64,000 bases of DNA. It comes from Pantoea sp050157905. GTDB taxonomy: Bacteria; Pseudomonadota; Gammaproteobacteria; Enterobacterales; Enterobacteriaceae. Made by a program: the position numbers and the translations under genes. Shown here piece by piece: positions 35,047 through 44,900 of the stretch; positions within the stretch are counted from its first letter, which is position 1; each line of letters starts with the position of its first letter. The stretch is from positions 744,001-808,000 of the forward strand of contig NZ_JBKIWZ010000001.1 of assembly GCF_050157905.1 (NCBI RefSeq), given 5' to 3'. The notes under the pieces were generated by a model that searched no databases, was not told the DNA's origin, and was given only the letters and a program-made list of their open reading frames with translations.

Positions 35047-36261
35047 ATGAACACCCCGCATTCACTTTCGTTACAACAGGCACGCCACCTTCATCTCGCC
35101 GCGCAGGGCCTGCTGCGAGCCCCGGCAAAACGCGCGGTTTATCAGGATCTGATTGACTGCATCTCCCGCATGTCGCTGCTGCAAATCGACACCATTCACG
35201 TAGTGGCCCGCAGCCCTTATCTGGTCCTGTTCAGTCGTCTGGGTCACTATCCCCAGGTCTGGCTCGAACAGGCGCTGGCCCGGGGCGAGATTTTTGAGTA
35301 CTGGGCACATGAAGCCTGCTTTATTCCCCGATCGGATTACAGGCTGCTCCGACATCGCATGCTGTCGCCGGAACGGCTGGGCTGGAAATATAATGCGCAG
35401 TGGGTCGCTGAACATCAGCAGGAGATAGCGGAATTACTGCAGCTGATACGGGAAAACGGCCCGGTGCGTGCTGCCGATTTTACCCCCTCGGTTAAGACGC
35501 CAGCGGGCTGGTGGGCATGGAAACCCCATAAACGCCATCTGGAAAATCTGTTCAGCGCGGGTGAGCTGATGGTCGCTGAACGGCGTAATTTTCAGCGCGT
35601 CTACGATCTGCGCAGCCGCGTAATGCCAGAGTGGCAGGATGCGCAGCATGGCCTCAGTGAGGCGGAAGCAACCCATCAGATGCTGCTGAACAGCGCCCGC
35701 AGCTTAGGCGTTTTCCGTGCGGCCTGGCTGGCCGATTACTATCGTCTGAAGCGGGCGCCCGTGGACGCTTTTATTGCGGAGGCCGAAGCGGCGGGCGATC
35801 TGATCGCCGTTAACGCTAAAGAGCTGGGTGCGATGTGGCTGCATCGTGATCTTTTGCCGCTGCTGGATACGTCTCTTCGTGCCACGCACAGCGCGCTGCT
35901 GTCACCGTTTGATCCGGTGGTGTGGGATCGCAAACGCGCGCGGGAGCTGTTCGGCTTTGACTACCGTATTGAATGTTACACTCCGGCGGAAAAACGCAGG
36001 TTTGGCTATTTTGTTTTGCCCATCCTGCATCGCGGGCAGATAAAAGGGCGGCTTGATGCCCGTATGCTGCGTCAGGCCAGGCAGCTGGAGATTAAAAACA
36101 TCTGGCTTGAAGAAGAGACGCGTGTCACGGCGCGATTTGTTACCGACATCCGGTACGCCATCGAACGCTTTGCGGCTTGGCAGGGGGCGGAGAGCGTTAC
36201 TCTTCTGCAAATGCCCGATTCACTGCGGGATCAATGGCCTGCGCACTGGACGCTGACGTGA
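35047..36261 (+). CDS. ycaQ: Winged-helix DNA interstrand-crosslink glycosylase YcaQ (AlkX type)
   Basis: Member of the HTH_42 (AlkZ-like) DNA glycosylase family; E. coli YcaQ unhooks nitrogen-mustard-type interstrand crosslinks. The 404-residue product (E. coli about 410) shows the catalytic Q-hydrophobic-D motif in SLLQIDTIHVVARSPYLVLFSR, then EYWAHEACF, and TATHSALLSPFDPVVWDR-like sequence in the C-terminal half. The frame is open for 52 further codons upstream inside lpxK, but I chose the ATG at 35047: it gives MNTPHSLSLQQARHLHLAAQG and follows AAGGAAGAGG. It lies inside the lpxK-kdsB cluster without an obvious functional link to lipid A. Confidence 0.92.
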   Translation: MNTPHSLSLQQARHLHLAAQGLLRAPAKRAVYQDLIDCISRMSLLQIDTIHVVARSPYLVLFSRLGHYPQVWLEQALARGEIFEYWAHEACFIPRSDYRLLRHRMLSPERLGWKYNAQWVAEHQQEIAELLQLIRENGPVRAADFTPSVKTPAGWWAWKPHKRHLENLFSAGELMVAERRNFQRVYDLRSRVMPEWQDAQHGLSEAEATHQMLLNSARSLGVFRAAWLADYYRLKRAPVDAFIAEAEAAGDLIAVNAKELGAMWLHRDLLPLLDTSLRATHSALLSPFDPVVWDRKRARELFGFDYRIECYTPAEKRRFGYFVLPILHRGQIKGRLDARMLRQARQLEIKNIWLEEETRVTARFVTDIRYAIERFAAWQGAESVTLLQMPDSLRDQWPAHWTLT

Positions 36262-36366
36262 TCGATTTTTACGGCCGCCGGCGCATAAGATGTTTTCCCC
36301 CATCCCGCCTGCGTCACGCTATGGTATGCTTGACCCCTCAAGCATTCGCTTCCTGATGGAGGATAT

Positions 36367-36549
36367 ATGGATCATCGTTTACTCGAAATCGTGGCCTGCC
36401 CGGTTTGTAATGGCAAACTCTACTTCAACAATGCTCAGCAGGAGCTAATCTGCAAACCTGACGGCCTGGCTTTCCCGGTCAGAGAGGGCATCCCGGTGCT
36501 GCTGGAAACGGAAGCGCGCACGCTCTCTGTTGAAGAGATTCATCCATGA
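36367..36549 (+). CDS. ycaR: Trm112-family zinc-ribbon-like protein YcaR
   Basis: Small 60-residue protein of the UPF0434/Trm112 family. It has one visible CPVC motif (VACPVCNGKLYF) followed by a second cysteine in ELICKPDGLAFPVREGIPVLL, typical of bacterial YcaR. Its function is not established; in other lineages Trm112 folds activate methyltransferases. It overlaps kdsB by four bases (ATGA), so co-translation with the KDO activation enzyme is likely. Ribosome-binding site GGAGGAT. Confidence 0.95.
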   Translation: MDHRLLEIVACPVCNGKLYFNNAQQELICKPDGLAFPVREGIPVLLETEARTLSVEEIHP

Positions 36550-37295
36550 GTTTTACCGCCATCATCCCGGCGCGTTATGCCTCAACCCGCCTGCCTGGAA
36601 AGCCGCTGCTCGATATTCATGGTAAGCCGATGGTCGTGCATGTGATGGAGCGCGCCCGCGAATCGGGTGCCAGCCGGGTCATTGTTGCCACCGATCATCC
36701 TGACGTGGCGCTGGCAGTAGAAGCGGCAGGCGGCGAAGTCTGCATGACGCGCGCCGATCACCAGTCCGGTACAGAGCGGCTGGCAGAAGTGGTCGAAAAA
36801 TATCAGTTTGCCGATGATGAAATCATCGTTAACGTGCAGGGCGATGAGCCCATGATCCCGGCTGAGATTGTGCGTCAGGTGGCTACTAATCTGGCAGGAT
36901 CGTCAGCCGGAATGGCGACGCTGGCTGTACCTATCACCGATGCCGACGAGGCCTTTAATCCTAATGCGGTAAAAGTCGTGATGGATGAGAAAGGTTACGC
37001 GCTCTACTTCTCACGGGCAACCATTCCCTGGGATCGTGAGCGTTACGCCACGTCGCGCGATGTGATCGGCGATACCCTGCTGCGTCACATTGGCATCTAC
37101 GCCTATCGTGCCGGTTTTATCCGGCGCTACGTCGCCTGGGCGCCCTGTCCTCTGGAGCAGATTGAGCTGCTGGAGCAGTTGCGCGTGCTGTGGTACGGCG
37201 AGAAAATTCACGTTGCCGTTGCGAAAGCGATTCCCAGCGTGGGCGTCGATACGCCAGAGGATTTGCAACGCGTCCGCGAGGCGATGCACGCCTGA
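36546..37295 (+). CDS. kdsB: 3-deoxy-manno-octulosonate cytidylyltransferase (CMP-KDO synthetase)
   Basis: Activates KDO with CTP for attachment to lipid A. The 249-residue product (E. coli 248) begins with the nucleotide-binding IIPARYASTRLPGKPL. Conserved segments NVQGDEPMIP and HIGIYAYRAGFIRRYV are present, and LEQIELLEQLR lies near the C-terminus. It closes the ycaI-msbA-lpxK-ycaQ-ycaR-kdsB cluster. Confidence 0.98.
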   Translation: MSFTAIIPARYASTRLPGKPLLDIHGKPMVVHVMERARESGASRVIVATDHPDVALAVEAAGGEVCMTRADHQSGTERLAEVVEKYQFADDEIIVNVQGDEPMIPAEIVRQVATNLAGSSAGMATLAVPITDADEAFNPNAVKVVMDEKGYALYFSRATIPWDRERYATSRDVIGDTLLRHIGIYAYRAGFIRRYVAWAPCPLEQIELLEQLRVLWYGEKIHVAVAKAIPSVGVDTPEDLQRVREAMHA

Positions 37296-37320
37296 AAAAA
37301 ACGGGGAGTCCGTCTCCCCG
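37294..37320 (-). terminator. Hairpin after kdsB, T-run on the minus strand
   Basis: CGGGGAG and CTCCCCG pair around a 5-nt loop. The A-run lies on the plus-strand 5' side (37295-37301), so the classical terminator reads on the minus strand. In the plus direction the tail is CTTCAG. It may still end kdsB transcripts weakly. Confidence 0.5.
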
Positions 37321-37401
37321 CTTCAGAGTAAATTTTGATCCGCCGCTAAACGCCCGGACGTCCTTCAGGATAATGTGATCTTCATCTGAAGAGGATGCCG
37401 T

Positions 37402-38295
37402 ATGGAACAGCTCAAATCGGAACTCACGCTGGCGCTGGGTGAAACCATCAGCCGCCTCGAAATCATCAGCGAACATCCGCCAACCCGGCTTTATGCGCTC
37501 TACGATCGGGCAGGGCGTCCGATGCCCGTGGTGGCGCGCTATTTTCGTCATCAGGGTAGGGCCGCGATGGAAGCCAGAAAGCTGGCGTTGCTGGGGCAGG
37601 CCGGGCTGATCCCCGTGCCCGCTGTTTATGGTCTGGTGATGAGCCAGCAGCCTCCCGCGCATGAAATGCTGTTACTGGCACGCCTGGATGGCGTGACGGC
37701 GGAGGCACCCGCACGGGATGCCGGACGCTGGAGTCAGTTCTGTGAACAGGTGGTTGAAGGACTGCTGGCCTGGCACCGGCTTGACAGTCACGGCCTGGTG
37801 GGAACGGTTGACAGCACCCAGCAGAACCGCTGGCCCGCCTGGTATGCGCAGCGGGTAGAAGTATTATGGGCCACGCTGGGCTATCTGCGGCCGCCCGCCT
37901 TTACGCTGGACGATCGGCAGGTGCTGTTTCGCTGCCGGGCGCGGCTGGCGCAGCTGTTTCGCGACTTCGACGATCCCTGCGTGATGGTGCACGGCAATGT
38001 GCGGCTGCAGAGTATGCTGAAAAACAGCCGCAGCGATCAGTTAATCGCGATGACCCAGCCGGGCACCATCCTCTGGGCTCCGCGTGAATATGATCTGATT
38101 CACCTGGACGGCTCGCCCGCCGAAACGGCGCTGCTGCACACTTATCTGCAGCGGGCACCGGTTTCCGAAGGCTTTCTCTGGCGGCGATGGGTTTACCAGC
38201 TCTGGGACTGCATCGATCAGATGGTTCAGAGCGGCCTCTTCAATCGTGCCCGTTTCGATTACGCGCGTTCGCAGCTACTGCCCTGGCTCGGCTGA
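37402..38295 (+). CDS. ycbJ: Phosphotransferase-like protein YcbJ
   Basis: 297 residues, matching E. coli YcbJ along its full length (MEQLKSELTLALGE at the start, FDYARSQLLPWLG at the end). The fold resembles the aminoglycoside phosphotransferase/kinase-like group, with a possible catalytic loop in CVMVHGNVRLQSMLKNSRSDQLIAM (HGN in place of the usual HGD, also seen in E. coli), so activity is uncertain. Its substrate is unknown to me. Its 3' end overlaps the 3' end of elyC on the other strand by 21 bp. Confidence 0.9.
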   Translation: MEQLKSELTLALGETISRLEIISEHPPTRLYALYDRAGRPMPVVARYFRHQGRAAMEARKLALLGQAGLIPVPAVYGLVMSQQPPAHEMLLLARLDGVTAEAPARDAGRWSQFCEQVVEGLLAWHRLDSHGLVGTVDSTQQNRWPAWYAQRVEVLWATLGYLRPPAFTLDDRQVLFRCRARLAQLFRDFDDPCVMVHGNVRLQSMLKNSRSDQLIAMTQPGTILWAPREYDLIHLDGSPAETALLHTYLQRAPVSEGFLWRRWVYQLWDCIDQMVQSGLFNRARFDYARSQLLPWLG

Positions 38296-39060
38296 GCTGA
38301 CGTTTTCGCCCCTGAGCCGCTGCAGCAGTGTCCCCAGCGTTTCATAGATGGCCCGTTCACTGTGACTCAGCCAGATTGAAGAAGGAATAGCCCGTTCCCA
38401 TCCATTCAGGGGAGAAGTGATCGCCAGCTGATTGGCAGGCGCAGCGATCGGTTTCAGCCCAACCGCGTGGAAAAAGCGAATGGCGCGCGGCAAATGGTTT
38501 GCGGAGGTGACCAGCAGGAAGGGACGTCCACCCACAACCGCTTTCACCGCCAGGGCTTCATCCGCCGTATCGCGGGGCCGATCAAGAATCTGAATATGTT
38601 CATGGGCGACGCCCAGACTCTCCGCCACCTGCGCGGCCACCCAGGCGCTGCTCCTGGGATTGGTGCCTCCGGCCGCGCCGGTGAAGATCAGCGTGGCCTG
38701 TGGATTTCGCTGCCACTGGCGGATGCCCTCCGCCACGCGCGGCAGGCTGTTATTCAGCAGGTTTGAACTGGGCGCCCAGGCTGGATTAAACGTATAGCCG
38801 CCGCCCAGCACCACAATGTAATCCACTTTCTCCGTGCCGTTCCAGGTCGGATAGCGGCTGTCCAGCGGCAGCAGCAGACGATCGGCCAGCGGTTGCAGGC
38901 TTAGCAGCAGCAGAAGCAGCCAGCTGACAGAGATCACGGTTTTGCCGCTTTTCTGCCATTCAGTAAACCAAATCAGTAAAATGCCCAGCGCCATCATGGA
39001 AAGCAGTAGCGGCAGGGGTAAAAGCAGCCCGCCAATGACTTTTTTCAGGGTAAATAACAT
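38275..39060 (-). CDS. elyC: Envelope biogenesis factor ElyC
   Basis: Inner-membrane DUF218 protein; in E. coli it is needed for peptidoglycan synthesis at low temperature and affects undecaprenyl-phosphate use. I chose the ATG at 39060, giving MLFTLKKVIGGLLLPLP and 261 residues (E. coli 259). The open frame continues upstream, but that extension would overlap the divergent cmoM gene. Two N-terminal membrane helices (GGLLLPLPLLLSMMALGILL and SVSWLLLLLLSLQP) precede the DUF218 domain (DYIVVLGGGY, TGAAGGTNPRSSAW, LLVTSANHLPRA). It converges with ycbJ and diverges from cmoM. Confidence 0.95.
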   Translation of the reverse strand: MLFTLKKVIGGLLLPLPLLLSMMALGILLIWFTEWQKSGKTVISVSWLLLLLLSLQPLADRLLLPLDSRYPTWNGTEKVDYIVVLGGGYTFNPAWAPSSNLLNNSLPRVAEGIRQWQRNPQATLIFTGAAGGTNPRSSAWVAAQVAESLGVAHEHIQILDRPRDTADEALAVKAVVGGRPFLLVTSANHLPRAIRFFHAVGLKPIAAPANQLAITSPLNGWERAIPSSIWLSHSERAIYETLGTLLQRLRGENVSSAEPGQ

Positions 39061-39185
39061 CAAAAATGCGTCCTGTTGTCCGAAAATAGAGCACCCGGAA
39101 GGGAAGATGGGGATGAAAGGTTCATTCTTCTGGTGCCTGTGACAAAATAGCACAAGTCTCACCGCAGCATACCGGAGCGCATGCC

Positions 39186-39971
39186 ATGCAGGATCGTAAC
39201 TTTGACGATCTCGCGGATAAATTTTCGCAAAATATTTACGGCACCACGAAAGGGCAAATACGCCAGGCCATTCTCTGGGATGAGCTGGAAAAGATCGTAC
39301 CCAGCCTGTCATCATCCCCGCTCTCCGTGCTGGATGCCGGCGGTGGCGTGGGGCAGATCTCCAGCGGACTCGCTGCGCAGGGCCATCAGGTTTTGCTGTG
39401 TGACCTGTCGGGTGAAATGCTACGTCGGGCCGAAGAAAATGCGGTGGCACAGGGTGTGAGCCACAACATGCAGTTCAGACAAATTAGCGCTCAGCAGGTG
39501 GGCGAACATTTGGATAAGCCGGTGGATCTGGTATTGTTCCACGCTGTGCTTGAGTGGGTCGCTGAACCGGAGACGGTGCTGCAGGCGTTGTTCGATTTGC
39601 TGCGGCCGGGCGGCGTCATGTCGCTGATGTTTTACAATCTGCACGGCCTGACACTGCGCACCCTGACGCTGGGAAACTTCGGCTATCTGCGCACAAATCT
39701 GACCAAACGCAAAAAGCGCACGCTGTCGCCTGACTATCCGCGCGACCCCGAACAGGTCTATCGCTGGCTTGAAGCGTGTGGCTTTGTGATTGAGCAGCGT
39801 GCCGGTATCCGGGTGTTCAGCGACTATATGAAGCCGCCCAAGGGCGAGCCTAAAAGTGACGATGAAATTATTGAGATGGAGCGGCGTTACTGCCGTCAGG
39901 AACCCTTTTTGAGCTTAGGGCGTTACATTCACGTAACCGCGCGTAAACCCGGGCAGAAGGATGAATTATGA
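39186..39971 (+). CDS. cmoM: tRNA 5-carboxymethoxyuridine methyltransferase
   Basis: SAM-dependent methyltransferase (formerly smtA) that makes mcmo5U at the wobble base of certain tRNAs. At 261 residues it equals E. coli. Class I motif I is VLDAGGGVGQISSGLA (residues ~45-60), and LFHAVLEWVAEP and RPGGVMSLMFYN follow in order. It begins MQDRNFDDLADKFSQNIYGTTKGQ. It overlaps mukF by four bases and is the first gene of the muk operon, as in E. coli. Confidence 0.97.
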   Translation: MQDRNFDDLADKFSQNIYGTTKGQIRQAILWDELEKIVPSLSSSPLSVLDAGGGVGQISSGLAAQGHQVLLCDLSGEMLRRAEENAVAQGVSHNMQFRQISAQQVGEHLDKPVDLVLFHAVLEWVAEPETVLQALFDLLRPGGVMSLMFYNLHGLTLRTLTLGNFGYLRTNLTKRKKRTLSPDYPRDPEQVYRWLEACGFVIEQRAGIRVFSDYMKPPKGEPKSDDEIIEMERRYCRQEPFLSLGRYIHVTARKPGQKDEL

Positions 39972-41290
39972 GTGAATTTTCCCAGACGGTACCTGAACTG
40001 GTCTCCTGGGCACGCAAAAATGATTTTTCTCTTGCGCTGCCAGTGGAACGTCTGGCCTTTTTGCTGGCTATCGCCACCCTTAACGGTGAGCGGATGGATG
40101 GCGAAATGAGCGAGGGCGATCTGATTGATGCTTTTCGCCATGTCAGTAAAGCTTTCGAACAAACCCATGAAACTGTACTGGTTCGTGCCAACAACGCCAT
40201 CAACGATATGGTGCGACAGCGCCTGCTTAACCGTTTTACCAGCGAGCTGACCGAAGGCAACGCCATCTATCGTCTGACGCCGCTGGCGATCGGCATCACC
40301 GACTACTACATCCGTCAGCGTGAGTTTTCGACGCTGCGTTTGTCCATGCAGCTTTCAATTGTCGCCAGCGAGCTGAAACGGGCCGCCGATGCTGCTCAGG
40401 AAAATGGCGATGAGTTTCACTGGCACCGCAATGTTTTTGCGCCGCTGAAATATTCGGTGGCGGAGATCTTCGACAGCATCGATATGACCCAACGTCTGAT
40501 GGATGAACAGCAGCAGGCGGTGAAAAACGATATCGCCGAACTGCTGAACAAAGACTGGCGCGCGGCGATCTCCAGCTGTGAAATGCTGCTCTCTGAAACG
40601 TCCGGCACGCTGCGTGAACTGCAGGATACGCTGGAAGCCGCAGGAGACAAACTTCAGGAAAACCTGCTGCGCATTCAGGATGCCACGCTGGACAGTCCCG
40701 ATCTGGGCTTCGTCGATAAGCTGGTGTTTGATCTGCAAAGCAAGCTCGACCGAATCACCAGCTGGGGCCAGCAGGCCATTGACCTGTGGATCGGCTATGA
40801 CCGCCACGTCCACAAATTTATCCGTACCGCCATCGACATGGATAAAAACCGCGTCTTTGCGCAGCGTTTGCGGGTGTCGGTGCAGAACTACTTTGATTCT
40901 CCCTGGGCACTGACCTACGCCAACGCCGACCGCCTGTATGACATGCGCGACGAGGCGCTGACGCTGCGGAATGACGAAGTGATGGGCGAACTGCCTCCGG
41001 AGATGGAGTACGAAGAGATCAATGAAATCCGCGAACAGCTGGCAGCGATGATTGAAGAGGCGCTGCAGGTCTATAAAGCGCAACAGAAACCGCTCAACCT
41101 TGCGTCAGTCATGCGCGACTATCTGGCTCAGTATCCACGCGCCCGTCATTTCGATCTGGCGCGCATTGTGGTCGACCAGGCGGTACGCCTCGGCGTAGCG
41201 GAAGCTGATTTAGCCGGTTTGCCTGTGGAATGGCAAGCCATCAATGATTACGGAGCCAAGGTGCAGGCACATGTCATCGACAAATATTGA
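39968..41290 (+). CDS. mukF: Chromosome partition protein MukF (kleisin)
   Basis: Kleisin subunit of the MukBEF condensin, which bridges MukB heads and binds MukE. The 440-residue product has the E. coli length. An N-terminal winged helix and dimerisation region (SLALPVERLAFLLAIATLNGERMDGEMSEGDL), a helical middle and a C-terminal winged helix are expected in the family. Its ATG overlaps the cmoM stop and its 3' end overlaps mukE by 20 bp, so the operon is translationally coupled. Confidence 0.98.
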   Translation: MSEFSQTVPELVSWARKNDFSLALPVERLAFLLAIATLNGERMDGEMSEGDLIDAFRHVSKAFEQTHETVLVRANNAINDMVRQRLLNRFTSELTEGNAIYRLTPLAIGITDYYIRQREFSTLRLSMQLSIVASELKRAADAAQENGDEFHWHRNVFAPLKYSVAEIFDSIDMTQRLMDEQQQAVKNDIAELLNKDWRAAISSCEMLLSETSGTLRELQDTLEAAGDKLQENLLRIQDATLDSPDLGFVDKLVFDLQSKLDRITSWGQQAIDLWIGYDRHVHKFIRTAIDMDKNRVFAQRLRVSVQNYFDSPWALTYANADRLYDMRDEALTLRNDEVMGELPPEMEYEEINEIREQLAAMIEEALQVYKAQQKPLNLASVMRDYLAQYPRARHFDLARIVVDQAVRLGVAEADLAGLPVEWQAINDYGAKVQAHVIDKY

Positions 41291-41996
41291 ACAAGTGATG
41301 CCGGTTAAGCTGGCACAGGCACTGGCCAACCCGATTTTTCCTGCGCTGGACAGCCAGTTACGCGCCGGACGACATATCGGTATTGAAGAGCTGGATAACC
41401 ACGCTTTTCTGATGGACTACCAGTCTTTCCTCGAAGAGTTTTACACCCGCTATCACGTGGAGTTAATTCGTGCGCCGGAAGGGTTTTTCTATCTGCGTCC
41501 GCGTTCAACCACGCTGATCCCGCGTTCGGTCCTGTCTGAGCTGGATATGATGGTCGGCAAGATCCTCTGCTATCTCTATCTCAGCCCGGAAAGGCTGGCC
41601 AATGAAGGGATCTTTACCCAGCAGGAGCTGTATGACGAGCTGCTCTCCCTGGCGGATGAGAACCGTCTGCTGAAACTGGTTAACCAGCGTTCAACCGGCT
41701 CCGATCTGGATCGCACCAAACTGCAGGAGAAAGTGCGCGCCTCACTGAGCCGTCTGCGTCGCCTCGGCATGGTATGGTTTTTCGGCAACGACAGCAGCAA
41801 ATTCCGCATCACTGAATCGGTGTTCCGTTTTGGTGCCGACGTGCGCGGCGGTGATGACGCGCGTGAAGCGCAGCTTCGCCTGATTCGGGATGGCGAAGCC
41901 ATGCTACTGGAAAATGCGACAGCGCCGGTCGACACCGACGAAGGTGAAGGGCAGGAAGGCGACGCGAGTGAGAACGCAGAGGAAGAACAGGCATGA
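41271..41996 (+). CDS. mukE: Chromosome partition protein MukE
   Basis: KITE subunit that binds the MukF middle region and controls MukB ATPase. I chose the ATG at 41271, giving MSSTNIEQVMPVKLAQALANP as in E. coli; the longer frame would overlap mukF further without family support. The product is 241 residues (E. coli 234). Tandem winged-helix motifs include RPRSTTLIPRSVLSELDMMVGKILCYLYL-type sequence and KLQEKVRASLSRLRRLGMVWF. The C-terminal tail is acidic and a little longer than in E. coli. It overlaps mukF by 20 bp and mukB by 4 bp. Confidence 0.98.
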   Translation: MSSTNIEQVMPVKLAQALANPIFPALDSQLRAGRHIGIEELDNHAFLMDYQSFLEEFYTRYHVELIRAPEGFFYLRPRSTTLIPRSVLSELDMMVGKILCYLYLSPERLANEGIFTQQELYDELLSLADENRLLKLVNQRSTGSDLDRTKLQEKVRASLSRLRRLGMVWFFGNDSSKFRITESVFRFGADVRGGDDAREAQLRLIRDGEAMLLENATAPVDTDEGEGQEGDASENAEEEQA

Positions 41997-44900
41997 TTGA
42001 GCGCGGAAAATTTCGTTCGCTTACGCTGATCAACTGGAACGGCTTTTTTGCCCGCACCTTTGATCTTGATGAGTTAGTCACCACGCTGTCAGGCGGTAAC
42101 GGCGCAGGGAAGTCCACTACGATGGCGGCCTTCGTCACGGCGCTGATCCCTGATTTAACGCTGCTGCACTTCCGTAATACCACCGAAGCGGGTGCCACCT
42201 CCGGCTCCCGTGACAAAGGTCTGCACGGTAAACTGCGCGCCGGGGTCTGCTACTCAATGCTGGATGTGGTGAACTCACGTCATCAGCGCGTGGTGGTTGG
42301 CGTTCGTCTGCAGCAGGTCGCGGGACGCGATAAAAAGGTCGATATCAAGCCCTTCAGTATTCACGGACTGCCCACCGACACGAATCCGACGGACATGCTG
42401 ACGGAAGTCCTGAACAGCCGTCAGGCGCGCGTACTGCCGCTGAATGAGGTCAAAGAGCGTGTCGAGGCGCTGGAGGGCGTGCAGTTCCGCGCCTATAACT
42501 CGGTCACCGACTATCACGCCATGATGTTTGACCTCGGCGTGGTGCCACGTCGTCTGCGCTCAGCCAGCGACCGCAGCAAGTTTTATCGCCTGATTGAAGC
42601 CTCGCTGTATGGTGGGATCTCCAGCGCCATTACCCGCTCACTGCGTGACTACCTGCTGCCTGAAAACAGCGGGGTGCGCAAAGCGTTCCAGGATATGGAA
42701 GCCGCGCTGCGCGAGAACCGCATGACGCTGGAAGCGATTCGCGTAACCCAGTCTGACCGCGATCTCTTCAAACACCTGATCTCTGAAGCGACCAGCTATG
42801 TTTCTGCGGACTACATGCGTCACGCCAACGAGCGCCGGGGGCACCTCGACAGCGCGCTGCAGCTGCGCAACGAGCTGTTCAGCAGCCGTAAGCAGCTGGC
42901 GACCGAACAGTATCGTCACGTCGAAATGGCGCGCGAACTGGCTGAGCACAGCGGCGCCGAAAACGATCTCGAAGTCGATTATCAGGCCGCCAGCGACCAC
43001 CTGAACCTGGTGCAGACCGCGATGCGTCAGCAGGAGAAGATTGAACGCTACGACGCGGATATCGAAGATCTGACGCTGAGGCTGGAAGAGCAGACTGAAG
43101 TGGTCGCCGAAGCGCGCGAAATTCAGGAAGAGAACGAAGCCCGCGCCGAAGCGGCCGAACTGGAAGTGGATGAGCTGAAGAGCCAGCTGGCCGATTTCCA
43201 GCAGGCGCTTGATGTGCAGCAAACCCGCGCCATCCAGTATCAGCAGGCGCTTCAGGCACTGGAGCGTGCCCGGACGCTCTGCCAGCTGCCCGATCTGAAC
43301 ATTGATAATGCGGCGGCCTGGCAGGAGAGCTTCCAGGCGAAAGAGGAAGAGGCGACGGAACGTCTGCTGCATCTGGAACAGAAGCTGAGCGTGGCGGAAG
43401 CGGCGCACAGTCAGTTTGAGCAGGCGCTGGCGCTGGTCACCAGCATCGCCGGTGACGTGACGCGGCAGGATGCGTGGCAGACCGGCCGCGAACTGCTGCG
43501 CGATGCCAGCAATCAGCGTCATCACGCCGAGCAGCTCTCGTCGCTGCGTCTGCGTCTTAACGAGCTGGAGCAGCGTCTGCGCGAGCAGCATGAGGCGGAG
43601 CGTCTGCTGGCCGAGTTCTGCAAGCGTCAGGGGCAGCACTACGAACCCGATGCGCTGGCGGGCCTGCAGCAGGCGCTGGAAGCGCAGATTGAGCAGCTGA
43701 ACAGCAGCGTATCAGACGCCGGTGAGCAGCGCATGAAGATGCGTCAGGAGCTGGAGCAGCTGCGTGAGCGCATCACCAGCCTGACCGCCCGGGCACCTCA
43801 CTGGCTGGCGGCGCAGGAGATCCTGACGCAGCTCAGCGAGCAGACCGGCCAGGCGCTCAACAGCAGCCAGGATGTCACTGAATATATGCAGCAGCTGCTG
43901 GAGCGTGAACGCGAAACGACCGTCGAGCGCGACGAAGTGGCTGCCAGCAAGCGCGATGTCGAGCAGCAAATCGAGCGGCTGAGCCAGCCTGGCGGTGCAG
44001 AAGATGCGCGTCTGACCCAGCTGGCCGAACGTTTTGGCGGCGTCCTGCTCTCTGAAATTTATGATGATGTGACCCTGGATGATGCGCCTTACTTCTCGGC
44101 GCTCTACGGTCCGTCACGTCATGCGATTGTGGTACCCGATCTTGCGCAGGTGCGCGAGATGCTGGACGGGCTGGAAGAGTGCCCGGAAGATCTCTATCTG
44201 ATCGAAGGGGATCCACAATCCTTTGATGACAGCGTCTTCAGCGTCGATGAGCTGCAGAATGCCGTTGTCGTGAAGGTCGCGGATCGTCAGTGGCGCTACT
44301 CGCGCTTTCCGAAAATCCCGCTGTTTGGCCGTGCCGCGCGTGAGAATCAGCTTGAGCAGCTGCACCTTGAGCGCGACAAACTGGCGGAACGCTACGCAAC
44401 GCTGTCGTTCGATGTGCAAAAAACCCAGCGTCTGCATCAATCTTTCAGCCGTTTTATCGGTTCACATCTGGCCGTCGCCTTTGATGACGATCCAGAGGCG
44501 CAGATCCGTCAGCTGGGCGCACGCCGGGGAGAGCTGGAGCGGGCACTGAATCAGCATGAAAGCAACAATCAGCAGCAGCGTCAGCAGTATGAGCTGGCGA
44601 AAGAGGGCGTGTCGCAGTTAAACCGTTTGCTGCCTCGCGTTAATCTGCTGCTGGACGATACCCTGGCCGATCGCTGCGAAGAGATTCGTGAGCAGGTCGA
44701 TGCCGCGCAGGACGCAGCGCGCTTCCTGCATCAGCATGGCGCTAAACTGGCGAAGCTCGAACCGATCCTCGCGGTGTTGCAGAGCGATCCGGAGCAGCAT
44801 GAGCAGCTTCAGGCCGATTATCAGCAGGCGCAGCAGCAGCAGCGCAGCGCACGTCAGCAGGCTTTTGCCCTGACCGAAGTGGTACAGCGCCGCGCACACT

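Noticed and set aside
39061..39450. 130-codon N-terminal extension of elyC
   Set aside because: It would overlap the divergent cmoM gene and precede the first membrane helix with sequence unlike the family.
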